DNA of 6,202 nt from Actinomycetota bacterium (GTDB lineage Bacteria > Actinomycetota > Thermoleophilia > Gaiellales > Gaiellaceae), in NCBI GenBank assembly GCA_019234175.1, contig JAFALP010000252.1:1-6202 (forward strand), read 5' to 3'. The notes below the pieces were generated by a model that saw only the letters and a list, made by a program, of their open reading frames with translations, did not search any database and had not been told where the DNA came from. The translations under genes and the position numbers were made by a program. This document shows positions 1 through 6,202 of the stretch, one piece after another (the stretch's first letter is position 1; every line of letters starts with the position of its first letter).

Positions 1-937
1 TGCCATCGGCGTCGCACCCGGCCTGACGGGCTTCCACTTCTCGATCTGGCTCGTGCTGCCCATGGCGGGCATCGCAACAGCCCTGATCGGAATCGTCATC
101 GGGCTGCCGACACTGCGACTGCGCGGCGACTACCTCGCGATCGTGACGCTTGGCTTCGGCGAGATCCTGCCCCAGATCTTCACGCACGGTGACAGCCTCT
201 TCAACACCGGCTTCAACCTCACGAACGGCAGCGGCGGCATCTCGGGCATCGACCCGCCCGGATTCGGCAACTGGATCGGACACCATCTCCACCTGCCCGC
301 GAACTATCTGACGCTCGGCGCGAACAGCGACCGGGCGTTCTTCTGGACGGCCCTCGTGCTGGTGATGATCACCGTGTTCGTCAGCGCACGTCTGCGGTCT
401 TCGAGGCTCGGCCGCGCGTGGATCGCGATACGTGAGGACGAGATCGCCGCCGCCGCGATGGGCATTCCGCTCATGCGGACGAAGACGTGGGCATACGCCA
501 CGGGCGCGTTCTTCGGCGGGGTCGCCGGCGCCTATTACGCGGTGTACAACACGGCGGCGTTCCCCGACCAGTTCCAGTTCACCATCTCCGTCTTCATCCT
601 CGTGATGGTCATCCTCGGTGGCATGGGCAACATCTGGGGCGTCATCTTCGGGGCGTGTTTCCTCGAGTACCTCAACCTCGAAGGCCTGAACAACATCGGC
701 GCGTGGCTCAACAACCACTTCGGCCCCGGTGGCTCGGACTTCGCGTTGTGGCACAAGACGCTCGACGTGCCGCTGTACGAGTTCGGGATCTTCGGGATCA
801 TCCTCGTCGTCGTCATGCTCTTCCGGCCGGAGGGCCTCATCCCGAGCCATCGGCAGGCGCAGGAGCTCCACGAAGGCGTCCACGACGAGCCGCTCTATGA
901 CGTCGAGCACGACGCAGCGATCGCGGATCCCGCCTGA
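1..937 (+). CDS. livM: Branched-chain amino acid ABC transporter permease LivM (5' end outside window)
   Basis: This is the membrane-spanning permease subunit of a LIV-type ABC importer, which with a LivH partner forms the channel for branched-chain amino acids. The reading frame is already open at base 2, so the start lies upstream; 311 codons are visible, ending in TGA at 935-937. Family marks include the stretch GLPTLRLRGDYLAIVTLGFG (bases 101-160), the NGSGGISGI loop (bases 227-253), and the cytoplasmic ATPase-coupling loop GRAWIAIREDEIAAAAMGI at about bases 410-466. Hydrophobic helices are clear near the start, around FFWTALVLVMITVFV, around FILVMVILGGMGNIWGVIFGA, and in the last helix FGIFGIILVVVMLF, followed by RPEGL, the usual LivM ending. 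A hydrophilic, acidic tail of roughly 30 residues follows. The stop overlaps the livG start by 1 nt, so the two are coupled. The family call is secure; the exact substrate is inferred, since LivM homologues also serve urea and short-chain amides. Confidence 0.95.
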   Translation, partial: AIGVAPGLTGFHFSIWLVLPMAGIATALIGIVIGLPTLRLRGDYLAIVTLGFGEILPQIFTHGDSLFNTGFNLTNGSGGISGIDPPGFGNWIGHHLHLPANYLTLGANSDRAFFWTALVLVMITVFVSARLRSSRLGRAWIAIREDEIAAAAMGIPLMRTKTWAYATGAFFGGVAGAYYAVYNTAAFPDQFQFTISVFILVMVILGGMGNIWGVIFGACFLEYLNLEGLNNIGAWLNNHFGPGGSDFALWHKTLDVPLYEFGIFGIILVVVMLFRPEGLIPSHRQAQELHEGVHDEPLYDVEHDAAIADPA

Positions 938-1719
938 TGGCAGACGCACTCCTCCAGACCGTGCTGCTGCGCAAGGAGTTCGGCGGACTGGTCGCAGTCG
1001 ACGACGTCGACTTCGTCGTGCCCGACGGAGCGATCGTCAGCCTCATCGGCCCGAACGGCGCGGGCAAGACCACGTTCTTCAACATGCTCACCGGCGTGTA
1101 CAAGCCGACGTCCGGAAGCGTCGTGTTCGCCGACGAGGATCTCACCGGGAAGCCGCCGCACGCGTATACGCAGCGCGGCATCGGGCGCACCTTCCAGAAC
1201 ATCCGGCTCTTCCAGAACATGACGGCGCTGGAGAACGTGCTCGTCGGGATGCATGCCCGGTTGAAGGGCAACCTCGCCGAGGCGATTCTCCACACGAGGC
1301 GCGTGAAGCGCGAGGAAGCCGCGGCCCGCGATCGCGCCAGGGGGCTTCTCGACTACTGCGGCCTCCGCGGCAAGGGCGCCGTGATCGGACGCAACCTGTC
1401 GTACGGCGACCAACGCCGGCTCGAGGTCGCGCGCGCGCTGGCGACGGAGCCGAGGCTCGTGCTCCTCGACGAGCCGACGGCAGGCATGAACCCGCAGGAG
1501 ACCGCAGAGTTCACGACCTTCGTCGGCAGGCTGCGCGACGAGCGCGGGCTCACCGTCCTTCTGATCGAGCACGACATGCGCGTGGTGATGGGCGTCTCCG
1601 ACCGCGTGACCGTTCTCGACTACGGCGAGAAGATCGCGGAAGGCACGCCGGGCGAGATCCAGAGCAACGAGCGTGTGATCGAGGCGTACCTCGGTTCCGC
1701 GGCGGTGGCGACGTCGTGA
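937..1719 (+). CDS. livG: Branched-chain amino acid ABC transporter ATP-binding protein LivG
   Basis: This is a cytoplasmic ATPase that pairs with LivF to power the LivM/LivH permease. The 260 residues match the usual LivG length. ABC motifs appear in order: Walker A GPNGAGKT (38-45), Q-loop in GRTFQNIRLF (Gln87), a degenerate signature LSYGDQRRLEVARAL (154-168), Walker B LVLLDEP (174-180) with catalytic Glu179, the GMNP D-loop region (183-186), and the H-loop His212 in LIEHDM. LSYGDQR in place of LSGGQ is normal for LivG. The ATG at 937 overlaps the livM stop (TGATG), with a weak GGA 9 nt upstream, so translation probably depends on coupling. The C-terminus ERVIEAYLG is the typical LivG ending. 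The residues needed for ATP hydrolysis are all present. Confidence in the family is very high; the transported substrate is inferred. Confidence 0.96.
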   Translation: MADALLQTVLLRKEFGGLVAVDDVDFVVPDGAIVSLIGPNGAGKTTFFNMLTGVYKPTSGSVVFADEDLTGKPPHAYTQRGIGRTFQNIRLFQNMTALENVLVGMHARLKGNLAEAILHTRRVKREEAAARDRARGLLDYCGLRGKGAVIGRNLSYGDQRRLEVARALATEPRLVLLDEPTAGMNPQETAEFTTFVGRLRDERGLTVLLIEHDMRVVMGVSDRVTVLDYGEKIAEGTPGEIQSNERVIEAYLGSAAVATS

Positions 1720-2444
1720 ATGCAACCCCGCAGACGCTGCTCGAAGTCCGCGACGTCGAGACCTTCTACGGCTCGATCCAGGCTCTGCGCGGGATCTCGA
1801 TCGAGGTGCGCGACGGCGAGATCGTCACGCTCATCGGTTCGAACGGCGCGGGTAAGTCGACGACGCTGCGCTCGATCAACGGACTGAACCACCCGCGGAA
1901 GGGAACGATCACCTTCCTCGGGAAGGACATCACGCGCCGGCCGGCGCACGAGGTCGTCAGACTCGGAATCTCGCAGTCTCCCGAGGGTCGCAAGCTCTTC
2001 CCGCGCATGACGGTGACCGAGAACCTCGAGATGGGCGCATACCAGAGGAGCGACAAAGCCGGTCTGCGCGAGGACATGGAGCGCGTGTTCACGCTTTTCC
2101 CGCGCCTTGCCGAGCGGAAGAGCCAGAAGGCGGGCACGATGTCGGGCGGCGAGCAGCAGATGTGCGCCATCGGCCGTGCGCTGATGGCGCGCCCGAAGCT
2201 CCTCATGCTCGACGAGCCGTCGATGGGCCTCGCGCCGATCTTCGTCGAGCGCATCTTCGAGACGATCGTCGAGGTCAACAAGCAGGGGACGTCGATCCTC
2301 CTCGTCGAGCAGAACGCGCTCATGGCGCTGCACGTCGCAAGCCGCGGCTATGTGCTCGAGACGGGGACCGTCGCGCTCGCCGACGACGCGAAGGCGCTCG
2401 CGCAGAACGAGCAGGTCCGCAAGACCTATCTCGGCGAGACGTAG
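1716..2444 (+). CDS. livF: Branched-chain amino acid ABC transporter ATP-binding protein LivF
   Basis: This is the second ATPase of the LIV importer, the partner of LivG. The GTG at 1716-1718 is chosen as start because it gives a 242-residue protein of normal LivF length, overlaps the livG stop by 4 nt (GTGA), and has a GGTGG at 1704-1708, 7 nt upstream, as a weak ribosome binding site. The frame stays open far upstream, but that part is out of frame with livM and livG and reads as Arg/Ser-rich noise. Motifs: Walker A GSNGAGKS (41-48), SPEGRKLFPRMTVTENL (88-104) in the Q-loop region, signature MSGGEQQ (142-148), Walker B LLMLDEPSMGLAP (162-174) with Glu167, and LLVEQNA near 195-201. The H-loop His is replaced by Gln199 in that last motif, and the Q-loop carries Glu; both are usual for LivF and do not signal inactivity. 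It is the last gene of the operon and its TAG abuts the stop of the convergent gene. Confidence 0.95.
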   Translation: MNATPQTLLEVRDVETFYGSIQALRGISIEVRDGEIVTLIGSNGAGKSTTLRSINGLNHPRKGTITFLGKDITRRPAHEVVRLGISQSPEGRKLFPRMTVTENLEMGAYQRSDKAGLREDMERVFTLFPRLAERKSQKAGTMSGGEQQMCAIGRALMARPKLLMLDEPSMGLAPIFVERIFETIVEVNKQGTSILLVEQNALMALHVASRGYVLETGTVALADDAKALAQNEQVRKTYLGET

Positions 2445-2448
2445 CTAC
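2441..2448. other. Zero-gap convergent stop codons within a GTAGCTAC palindrome
   Basis: The livF stop TAG (2442-2444) is followed at once by CTA (2445-2447), which is the TAG stop of the minus-strand LarA-like gene. The two stops sit inside the 8-bp palindrome GTAGCTAC. There is no intergenic base, so any transcript terminating past either stop must run into the opposite gene. No GC-rich hairpin followed by a T-run is visible on either side; the nearest small inverted repeat (GCCGC/GCGGC at 2502-2515) has no T-run. Confidence 0.85.
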
Positions 2449-3941
2449 CCGACGCGCAGCGGAAAGTACGGCGGGCTGAGCAGATAGCCGACGCGCGCGG
2501 AGCCGCTCGTGCGGCCGCGGGCGAGGTCGAGCGCGGCGCCGAGGCCGTGCGCGGGGATGAAACCGAGCTGGCGCACCGCGCTCGCGTCAGCTGCGCCCGC
2601 GACGAGGACTGCTCCGAGCCGTCCGAGCGCGGGCTGGCACGCGTTCCAGTCGCGGAACGGAAGCAGCGGATGCACCGTGCGCCCGCTGCGATAGTCCTCG
2701 ATCCCGCGCGTTCCTGTCGCGGCGGCGAGCTCGGCCTCGGCGAGGAGCTCCGGGTCCCGCCCGATGCGCGCGACGTGGAAGAACGGCCTGTACGGCGCCT
2801 GCGTCGGATGCGCGAAGGTGCGGGAGAAGCGATGGACGAGGATCGCCGTGCCTCCGTCGACGACGGGGAACGCGTCCCGCCACAACCGCAGCGCGAGACC
2901 GAGGCCGAGATACGCCGCCAGTAGCGGATTGGGCTGCTCGCGCGGCAGGTACGGCGTCGTCCCCGGGACCGCGATCACGATGGCGTCGAGTGGTTCGTCC
3001 AACACCGCGCGCCGGAGTTCGACCGCGCGGAGCAGTGCTTCCGCGTGCGCAACCGAGGGCGGCCCGGCGAACGCCCCGGCAGCGGTGATCTCGGTCGGGA
3101 GCGCGTGCAGGACCTCGCGCCGCGCGAGGTCCGGAAGTGCGCCGAAGAGATGGCGGAGCGGTGACGACGACAGACGGTCGAGCGCTTCGCGGTCGTACGG
3201 ATACCCGCGGAGCGCGCCCGACGTGCGTGGGTTGTTCAAGACGAGCGACACGCCGAGCACGGGCAGCCGTTCGGCGAGTGCGCGCTCGAGCGCGAGGCCG
3301 ATGTGCCATCCCTGCGAGGCCGCCGTCTCCAGCAGCGAATACGCACCCGCCGCGCGGAGCGCTTCTGCGCTCGACCCCGCGAGCAGCGTGGCGGGGCCGC
3401 CGTTGAGCACCGTCTCGGCGGCGCTGACGACGACCAGGAGCTCCGTCTCCACGAGCGCGCGATTGACGCGGAGCGGCGGACGGCGGGTGTCGTCGAGCGT
3501 GACGAGCTCGGGGTCCTCCACGTCGTGGACGACGACATGTCCGTGGAACCGCCTGGCGAGCTCGGGCAGGACGAGGCTCCCGAGCTCATGCTGGGCCATC
3601 CGCCGGCCGAGGCCGCCGGCGACGAGGATCGTCTGGTACCCGGAAGGGATGCCGAGCCGCTCGAGCTCGTCCACGACCGCGCCGATCGCGAGCTGGCGCG
3701 GATCCGCGGATGCACCCGGGATCGGAAGGGCCGGCGGCTCGACGACGATCGTCGCGCGTCCGCGCCGCCGCACGAGCGCCTCGAGCGGCTCGCCCTCGAG
3801 CGGGAACCGCAGCGCGTCGCGGACGGCGGCGCCCACGTCGAGGACTGCGCCGGACGGCGCTCGCGGCGTGAGCACGACAGCGTCGTCTGGAACAGTCGCG
3901 ACGACCATCTTCGTTCCGGAGAGCAGCGGGATTCGGCGCAT
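2445..3941 (-). CDS. LarA/DUF2088 superfamily protein, divergent, catalytic residues not conserved
   Basis: This 498-residue soluble protein has the layout of LarA (nickel-pincer lactate racemase, about 420-430 residues) but is longer. Family-like parts are: a glycine-rich strand ILVAGGLGRRM (105-115), matching the LarA TGxHR region; VVHDVEDPELVTL (137-149), matching the HDxxDP segment; TELLVVVSAAETVLNGGP (166-183), matching the region with EPHxxxGFSGGRK in LarA; and a C-terminal AVLVAGAADASAVRQLGF (444-461) ending in SPPYFPLRV. No signal peptide or membrane helix is seen. The residues LarA needs are not conserved: the DxxRP motif reads EPPALPIP (68-75), the His of TGxHR is Gly112, and the lysine that anchors the pincer cofactor aligns with Ala184 (GGPAT). 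A racemase role is therefore doubtful; the function is unknown, possibly another 2-hydroxyacid or sugar-acid reaction or a non-enzymatic role. Start: the ATG at 3941 keeps RIPLLSG, which looks like family sequence. An internal ATG at 3908 with GGA 6 nt upstream is an alternative. The gene converges on livF and diverges from polA. Confidence 0.85.
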   Translation of the reverse strand: MRRIPLLSGTKMVVATVPDDAVVLTPRAPSGAVLDVGAAVRDALRFPLEGEPLEALVRRRGRATIVVEPPALPIPGASADPRQLAIGAVVDELERLGIPSGYQTILVAGGLGRRMAQHELGSLVLPELARRFHGHVVVHDVEDPELVTLDDTRRPPLRVNRALVETELLVVVSAAETVLNGGPATLLAGSSAEALRAAGAYSLLETAASQGWHIGLALERALAERLPVLGVSLVLNNPRTSGALRGYPYDREALDRLSSSPLRHLFGALPDLARREVLHALPTEITAAGAFAGPPSVAHAEALLRAVELRRAVLDEPLDAIVIAVPGTTPYLPREQPNPLLAAYLGLGLALRLWRDAFPVVDGGTAILVHRFSRTFAHPTQAPYRPFFHVARIGRDPELLAEAELAAATGTRGIEDYRSGRTVHPLLPFRDWNACQPALGRLGAVLVAGAADASAVRQLGFIPAHGLGAALDLARGRTSGSARVGYLLSPPYFPLRVG

Positions 3942-3960
3942 CGGCGGCGGACAATAGACT
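3932..3960 (+). promoter_or_regulatory. Candidate polA promoter, leaderless
   Basis: TAGACT at 3955-3960 fits the TAnnnT -10 consensus. It ends 7 nt before the polA ATG (3968), so transcription would begin at or next to the A of the start codon and give a leaderless mRNA. A weak -35-like TTCGGC lies at 3932-3937 with a 17-nt spacer. No Shine-Dalgarno sequence precedes the ATG, which supports leaderless translation. ACAATAGACT is the most AT-rich spot in this GC-rich neighbourhood. This is inferred from sequence only. Confidence 0.45.
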
Positions 3961-3978
3961 CGTTTCGATGTCCCCGAA
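3951..3978 (-). promoter_or_regulatory. Candidate promoter of the LarA-like gene, near-leaderless
   Basis: On the minus strand TATTGT (complement of 3951-3956) matches four of six bases of TATAAT and ends 9 nt before the ATG at 3941, so the mRNA leader would be only a few nucleotides long. A weak -35-like TTCGGG (complement of 3973-3978) lies inside the first codons of polA with a 16-nt spacer. This -10 overlaps the plus-strand -10 by two bases (3955-3956), so the two promoters would probably compete for polymerase. No Shine-Dalgarno sequence is seen before the ATG at 3941. Confidence 0.35.
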
Positions 3979-6202
3979 GACGCTCACCGGCCTCGAGCTC
4001 GAGCTCGACGACGGGCCGGCGCGGGACGCCGAGCTGTTCCTCGTCGACGGCAACAACCTCGCCTACCGGGCGTTCTTCGCGCTGCCCGAGGAGCTCGCGA
4101 CGACGGAGGGCTTCCCGACGAACGCGCTGCTCGGCTTCACCAACATGCTCTTCAAGCTGCTGAGCGACTACAAGCCCAAGGGCGTCGCCGTCGCGTGGGA
4201 CACGCGCCCCGTGCACCGCGCCGCGGTCGCCGAGGCCGCGGACGTCGTCTACAAGGAGGGCCGCCGGCCGATGGCGGACCTTCTGCGCGAGCAATTCCCC
4301 TTCTTCCGCCCGATCGTCGAGGCCTTCGGTTACCGCAACCTCGAGTTCGAAGGCTGGGAGGCGGACGACGTCATCGCCACCCTCGCGACGCGTGCGGACG
4401 AGGCGGGCGTGCGAACGTGCGTCGTGTCCACCGACCGCGACGCGTTCCAGCTCGTGACCGACAACGTCTCGTTGATGATGACTCCGCGCGGCGTGAGCGA
4501 CGTGCAGGTGTACACGCCCGACCGCGTCGAAGCCCGGTACGGCATCCGGCCGGAGCAGATCCCGGACTTCATCGGCCTGAAGGGCGATACCTCCGACAAC
4601 ATCCCCGGCGTTCCCGGGATCGGCGACAAGACCGCGGGCCAGCTGATCGCGCAGTACGGATCCCTCGACGGCGTGTACGAGCACGTGGACGAGCTCTCGC
4701 CGGGGCGGCGGAAGAACCTCATCGAGCACGAGGGCGACGCACGGACGTCGAAGGAGCTCGCGACGATGCGCCGTGACCTCGACATCGACTGCGACCCGGC
4801 CGAGCTCGTGCTCGCGCCGCCGGACCGCTCGCAGCTGCGGGAGATGTTCCGGCGCTTCGAGTTCCGCGCGCTCCTGAACCGCATCGACACGCTGGACGAA
4901 GCCGTCCCCGCGGCGGCGAAGATCGTCGCCGGCACCGGCGTCGCCTGGGACGAGGCGGACGTGGTGCCGGCGTTGAAAGGCCCCGTTTCCGTCGCCGTCG
5001 CCGGGGAGCGCGTCGCCGTGGCACGCGAAGGCGAGCCGGTCGTCGTCGCCCCGCTTCCCGCCGATCTCGTGGCGGCGCTTCGCGACACCGAGATCACGGC
5101 ACACGACTACAAGGCGCTGCCCCGGCTGACGATGCTTCCCGCCGAGGACACGCTGATCGCCGCATACCTGATCGAGCCGGGCCGCCCCGCGTACGAGCTC
5201 GACGACCTCGCCGCCGAGTACGGCGTCGAGGCCATCCCCGATCCTGCGGCCGAGGAAGAGACCGAGGCGCTCGTCCGCGCGGCAGAGGTGCCGCGTCGTC
5301 TCGCGCCGCTGCTCCGCGCGCGTCTGCGCGATCGCGGCAGCGAGGAGCTGTACGACCGCGTCGAGCTTCCGCTCACCGCCGTCCTCGCGGCGATGGAGGA
5401 CGCGGGCGTGAAGATCGACGCATATCGCATGGGCGAGATCACCGCACGGCTCGCCGATCGCGTCGAGGAGCTCGAGTCGAACGCGTACGAGCTCGCGGGC
5501 GAGGAGTTCATGCTCGGCTCCACGCAGCAGCTCGCGCGGATCCTCTTCGAGAAGCTCGAGCTCACGCCGGGGCGCAAGGGGAAGACCGGCTACTCCACCG
5601 ACACGCGCGTTCTCCGCACGATTCGGGAGGAGCATCCGATCGTCGAGGTGATCGAGGAGTGGCGCGAGCTGACGAAGCTCCTCAACACGTATCTCGGTCC
5701 GCTGCCCGCGCTCATCGGTGAGGACGGGAGGCTGCACACGCACTTCAACCAGGCGGTCGCCGCCACGGGCAGGTTGTCGACGTCGAACCCGAACCTGCAG
5801 GCGATCCCGATCCGCACCGAGCTCGGCCGCGAGATTCGCAGCGCGTTCATCGCGGAGACCGGCCACCGACTCGTGTCCGCCGACTACTCGCAGGTGGAGC
5901 TGCGCATCCTCGCGCACATCTCGCAGGACGAGGAGCTCATCGAGACGTTCCAGCGCGGCGCCGATATCCATCGCGCCACGGCCTCGAAGATGTTCAACGT
6001 GCCGGAGGACGAGCTGACGCATGACCAGCGCCGCGCGGCGAAGACGATCAACTTCGGCGTGCTGTACGGCATGTCGGCCTTCCGGCTTTCGAATGAGCTG
6101 AACATCCCCACCGGGCAGGCCAAGGATTTCATCGACGCCTACTTCGCGCGCTATCCGAAGATCCAGGAGTACCTCGACCGCACTCTGGAAGAGGCGCGCC
6201 GC
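3968..6202 (+). CDS. polA: DNA polymerase I (3' end outside window)
   Basis: PolA is the repair and Okazaki-fragment-processing polymerase. The frame runs without a stop from ATG 3968 to the last base (745 codons). By alignment to Taq polymerase about 115-130 residues are missing, including motif C (VHDE). The 5' nuclease domain spans about residues 22-300, with LFLVDGNNLAYRAFF (23-37), GWEADDVIA (129-137), STDRDAFQL (154-162) and the metal and helix-hairpin segment GDTSDNIPGVPGIGDKTA (206-223), so flap cleavage should be intact. Residues about 320-460 form a 3'-5' exonuclease-like fold without its acidic residues. The polymerase domain begins near 461, with the thumb GKTGYSTDT (538-546), TGRLSTSNPNLQAIPIR (600-616), motif A DYSQVELRILAH (639-650, catalytic Asp639) and the O-helix RRAAKTINFGVLYG (688-701). 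Arg688, Lys692, Phe696 and Tyr700 match Taq R659, K663, F667 and Y671. Phe at 696 predicts discrimination against dideoxynucleotides. A short hydrophilic N-terminal extension (1-21) precedes the nuclease fold. The start has no ribosome binding site and is probably leaderless. Confidence 0.97.
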   Translation, partial: MSPKTLTGLELELDDGPARDAELFLVDGNNLAYRAFFALPEELATTEGFPTNALLGFTNMLFKLLSDYKPKGVAVAWDTRPVHRAAVAEAADVVYKEGRRPMADLLREQFPFFRPIVEAFGYRNLEFEGWEADDVIATLATRADEAGVRTCVVSTDRDAFQLVTDNVSLMMTPRGVSDVQVYTPDRVEARYGIRPEQIPDFIGLKGDTSDNIPGVPGIGDKTAGQLIAQYGSLDGVYEHVDELSPGRRKNLIEHEGDARTSKELATMRRDLDIDCDPAELVLAPPDRSQLREMFRRFEFRALLNRIDTLDEAVPAAAKIVAGTGVAWDEADVVPALKGPVSVAVAGERVAVAREGEPVVVAPLPADLVAALRDTEITAHDYKALPRLTMLPAEDTLIAAYLIEPGRPAYELDDLAAEYGVEAIPDPAAEEETEALVRAAEVPRRLAPLLRARLRDRGSEELYDRVELPLTAVLAAMEDAGVKIDAYRMGEITARLADRVEELESNAYELAGEEFMLGSTQQLARILFEKLELTPGRKGKTGYSTDTRVLRTIREEHPIVEVIEEWRELTKLLNTYLGPLPALIGEDGRLHTHFNQAVAATGRLSTSNPNLQAIPIRTELGREIRSAFIAETGHRLVSADYSQVELRILAHISQDEELIETFQRGADIHRATASKMFNVPEDELTHDQRRAAKTINFGVLYGMSAFRLSNELNIPTGQAKDFIDAYFARYPKIQEYLDRTLEEARR

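Noticed and set aside
729..1715. Long upstream extension of the livF frame
   Set aside because: The stretch overlaps the livM end and all of livG in another frame and reads as Arg/Ser-rich noise. LivF family sequence begins only at the GTG at 1716.
895..1725. A 276-codon minus-strand open frame opposite livG
   Set aside because: It is antisense to a clear ABC ATPase and has no recognisable motif of its own; it is a composition shadow.
2301..2321. LivF carries Gln (EQN) where ABC ATPases usually have the H-loop His
   Set aside because: This is the normal state in LivF proteins, including that of E. coli, and so is not a sign of inactivation.
2502..2515. Inverted repeat GCCGC-TCGT-GCGGC as a possible terminator downstream of livF
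   Set aside because: The stem is 5 bp, there is no T-run on either side, and it lies inside the coding sequence of the LarA-like gene; such short repeats are expected by chance at this GC content.
2764..3957. A 397-codon plus-strand open frame over the LarA-like gene
   Set aside because: The translation is Ser/Arg/Ala/Thr-rich without motifs. The minus-strand frame has recognisable superfamily segments and explains the region.
3990..4009. Short tandem GAGCTC-like repeat near the 5' end of polA
   Set aside because: It only encodes Leu-Glu alternation (LELELD) in the N-terminal extension and is too short to count as a repeat element.
3236..6022. A 928-codon open frame on the minus strand, longer than any real gene here
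   Set aside because: It lies antisense to polA and runs in the wrong frame through the 5' half of the LarA-like gene. Its translation is repetitive Arg/Leu/Glu/Val/Asp/His sequence with no domain, then Arg/Ser-rich text. This is the usual shadow of GC-rich third positions, and polA is unmistakable on the other strand.

Overview
This is a high-GC bacterial chromosomal segment with dense coding. It holds five genes and almost no intergenic DNA. The overlapping ATP-dependent branched-chain amino acid transport genes, the PolA with a decayed proofreading domain, and the form of the LarA-like protein fit an actinomycete best, perhaps the deep-branching class Thermoleophilia. That placement is my inference from protein style only; no rRNA or other phylogenetic marker was compared.

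The left part (1-2444, plus strand) is the 3' end of a LIV-type (HAAT family) ABC importer operon. It contains the permease livM, cut by the window edge, then the ATPases livG and livF. The stop of livM overlaps the start of livG by 1 nt (TGATG), and livG overlaps livF by 4 nt (GTGA). The three genes are therefore almost certainly co-transcribed and translationally coupled. The substrate-binding protein (LivJ/K) and the second permease (LivH) would be expected upstream, outside the window. Together these proteins would import leucine, isoleucine, valine or related amino acids or amides across the cytoplasmic membrane.

The middle (2445-3941, minus strand) is one gene for a 498-residue protein of the LarA/DUF2088 superfamily (nickel-pincer 2-hydroxyacid racemases). 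By motif alignment it has lost the residues known to be essential in LarA. It converges on livF with no base between the two stop codons.

The right part (3968-6202, plus strand) is polA (DNA polymerase I), open at the window edge after 745 codons. It has an intact 5' nuclease domain, a 3'-5' exonuclease-like domain without catalytic residues, and a polymerase domain through motif A and the O-helix. polA and the LarA-like gene are divergent, with only 26 bp between their start codons. That gap holds overlapping candidate -10 elements on both strands, placed so that both mRNAs would be leaderless or nearly so.

I saw no mobile element, CRISPR array, tRNA, rRNA or convincing rho-independent terminator. 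No gene-free stretch exceeds 26 bp. I do not see a clear new multi-gene system; the most unusual items are the LarA-like protein and the divergent leaderless promoter.
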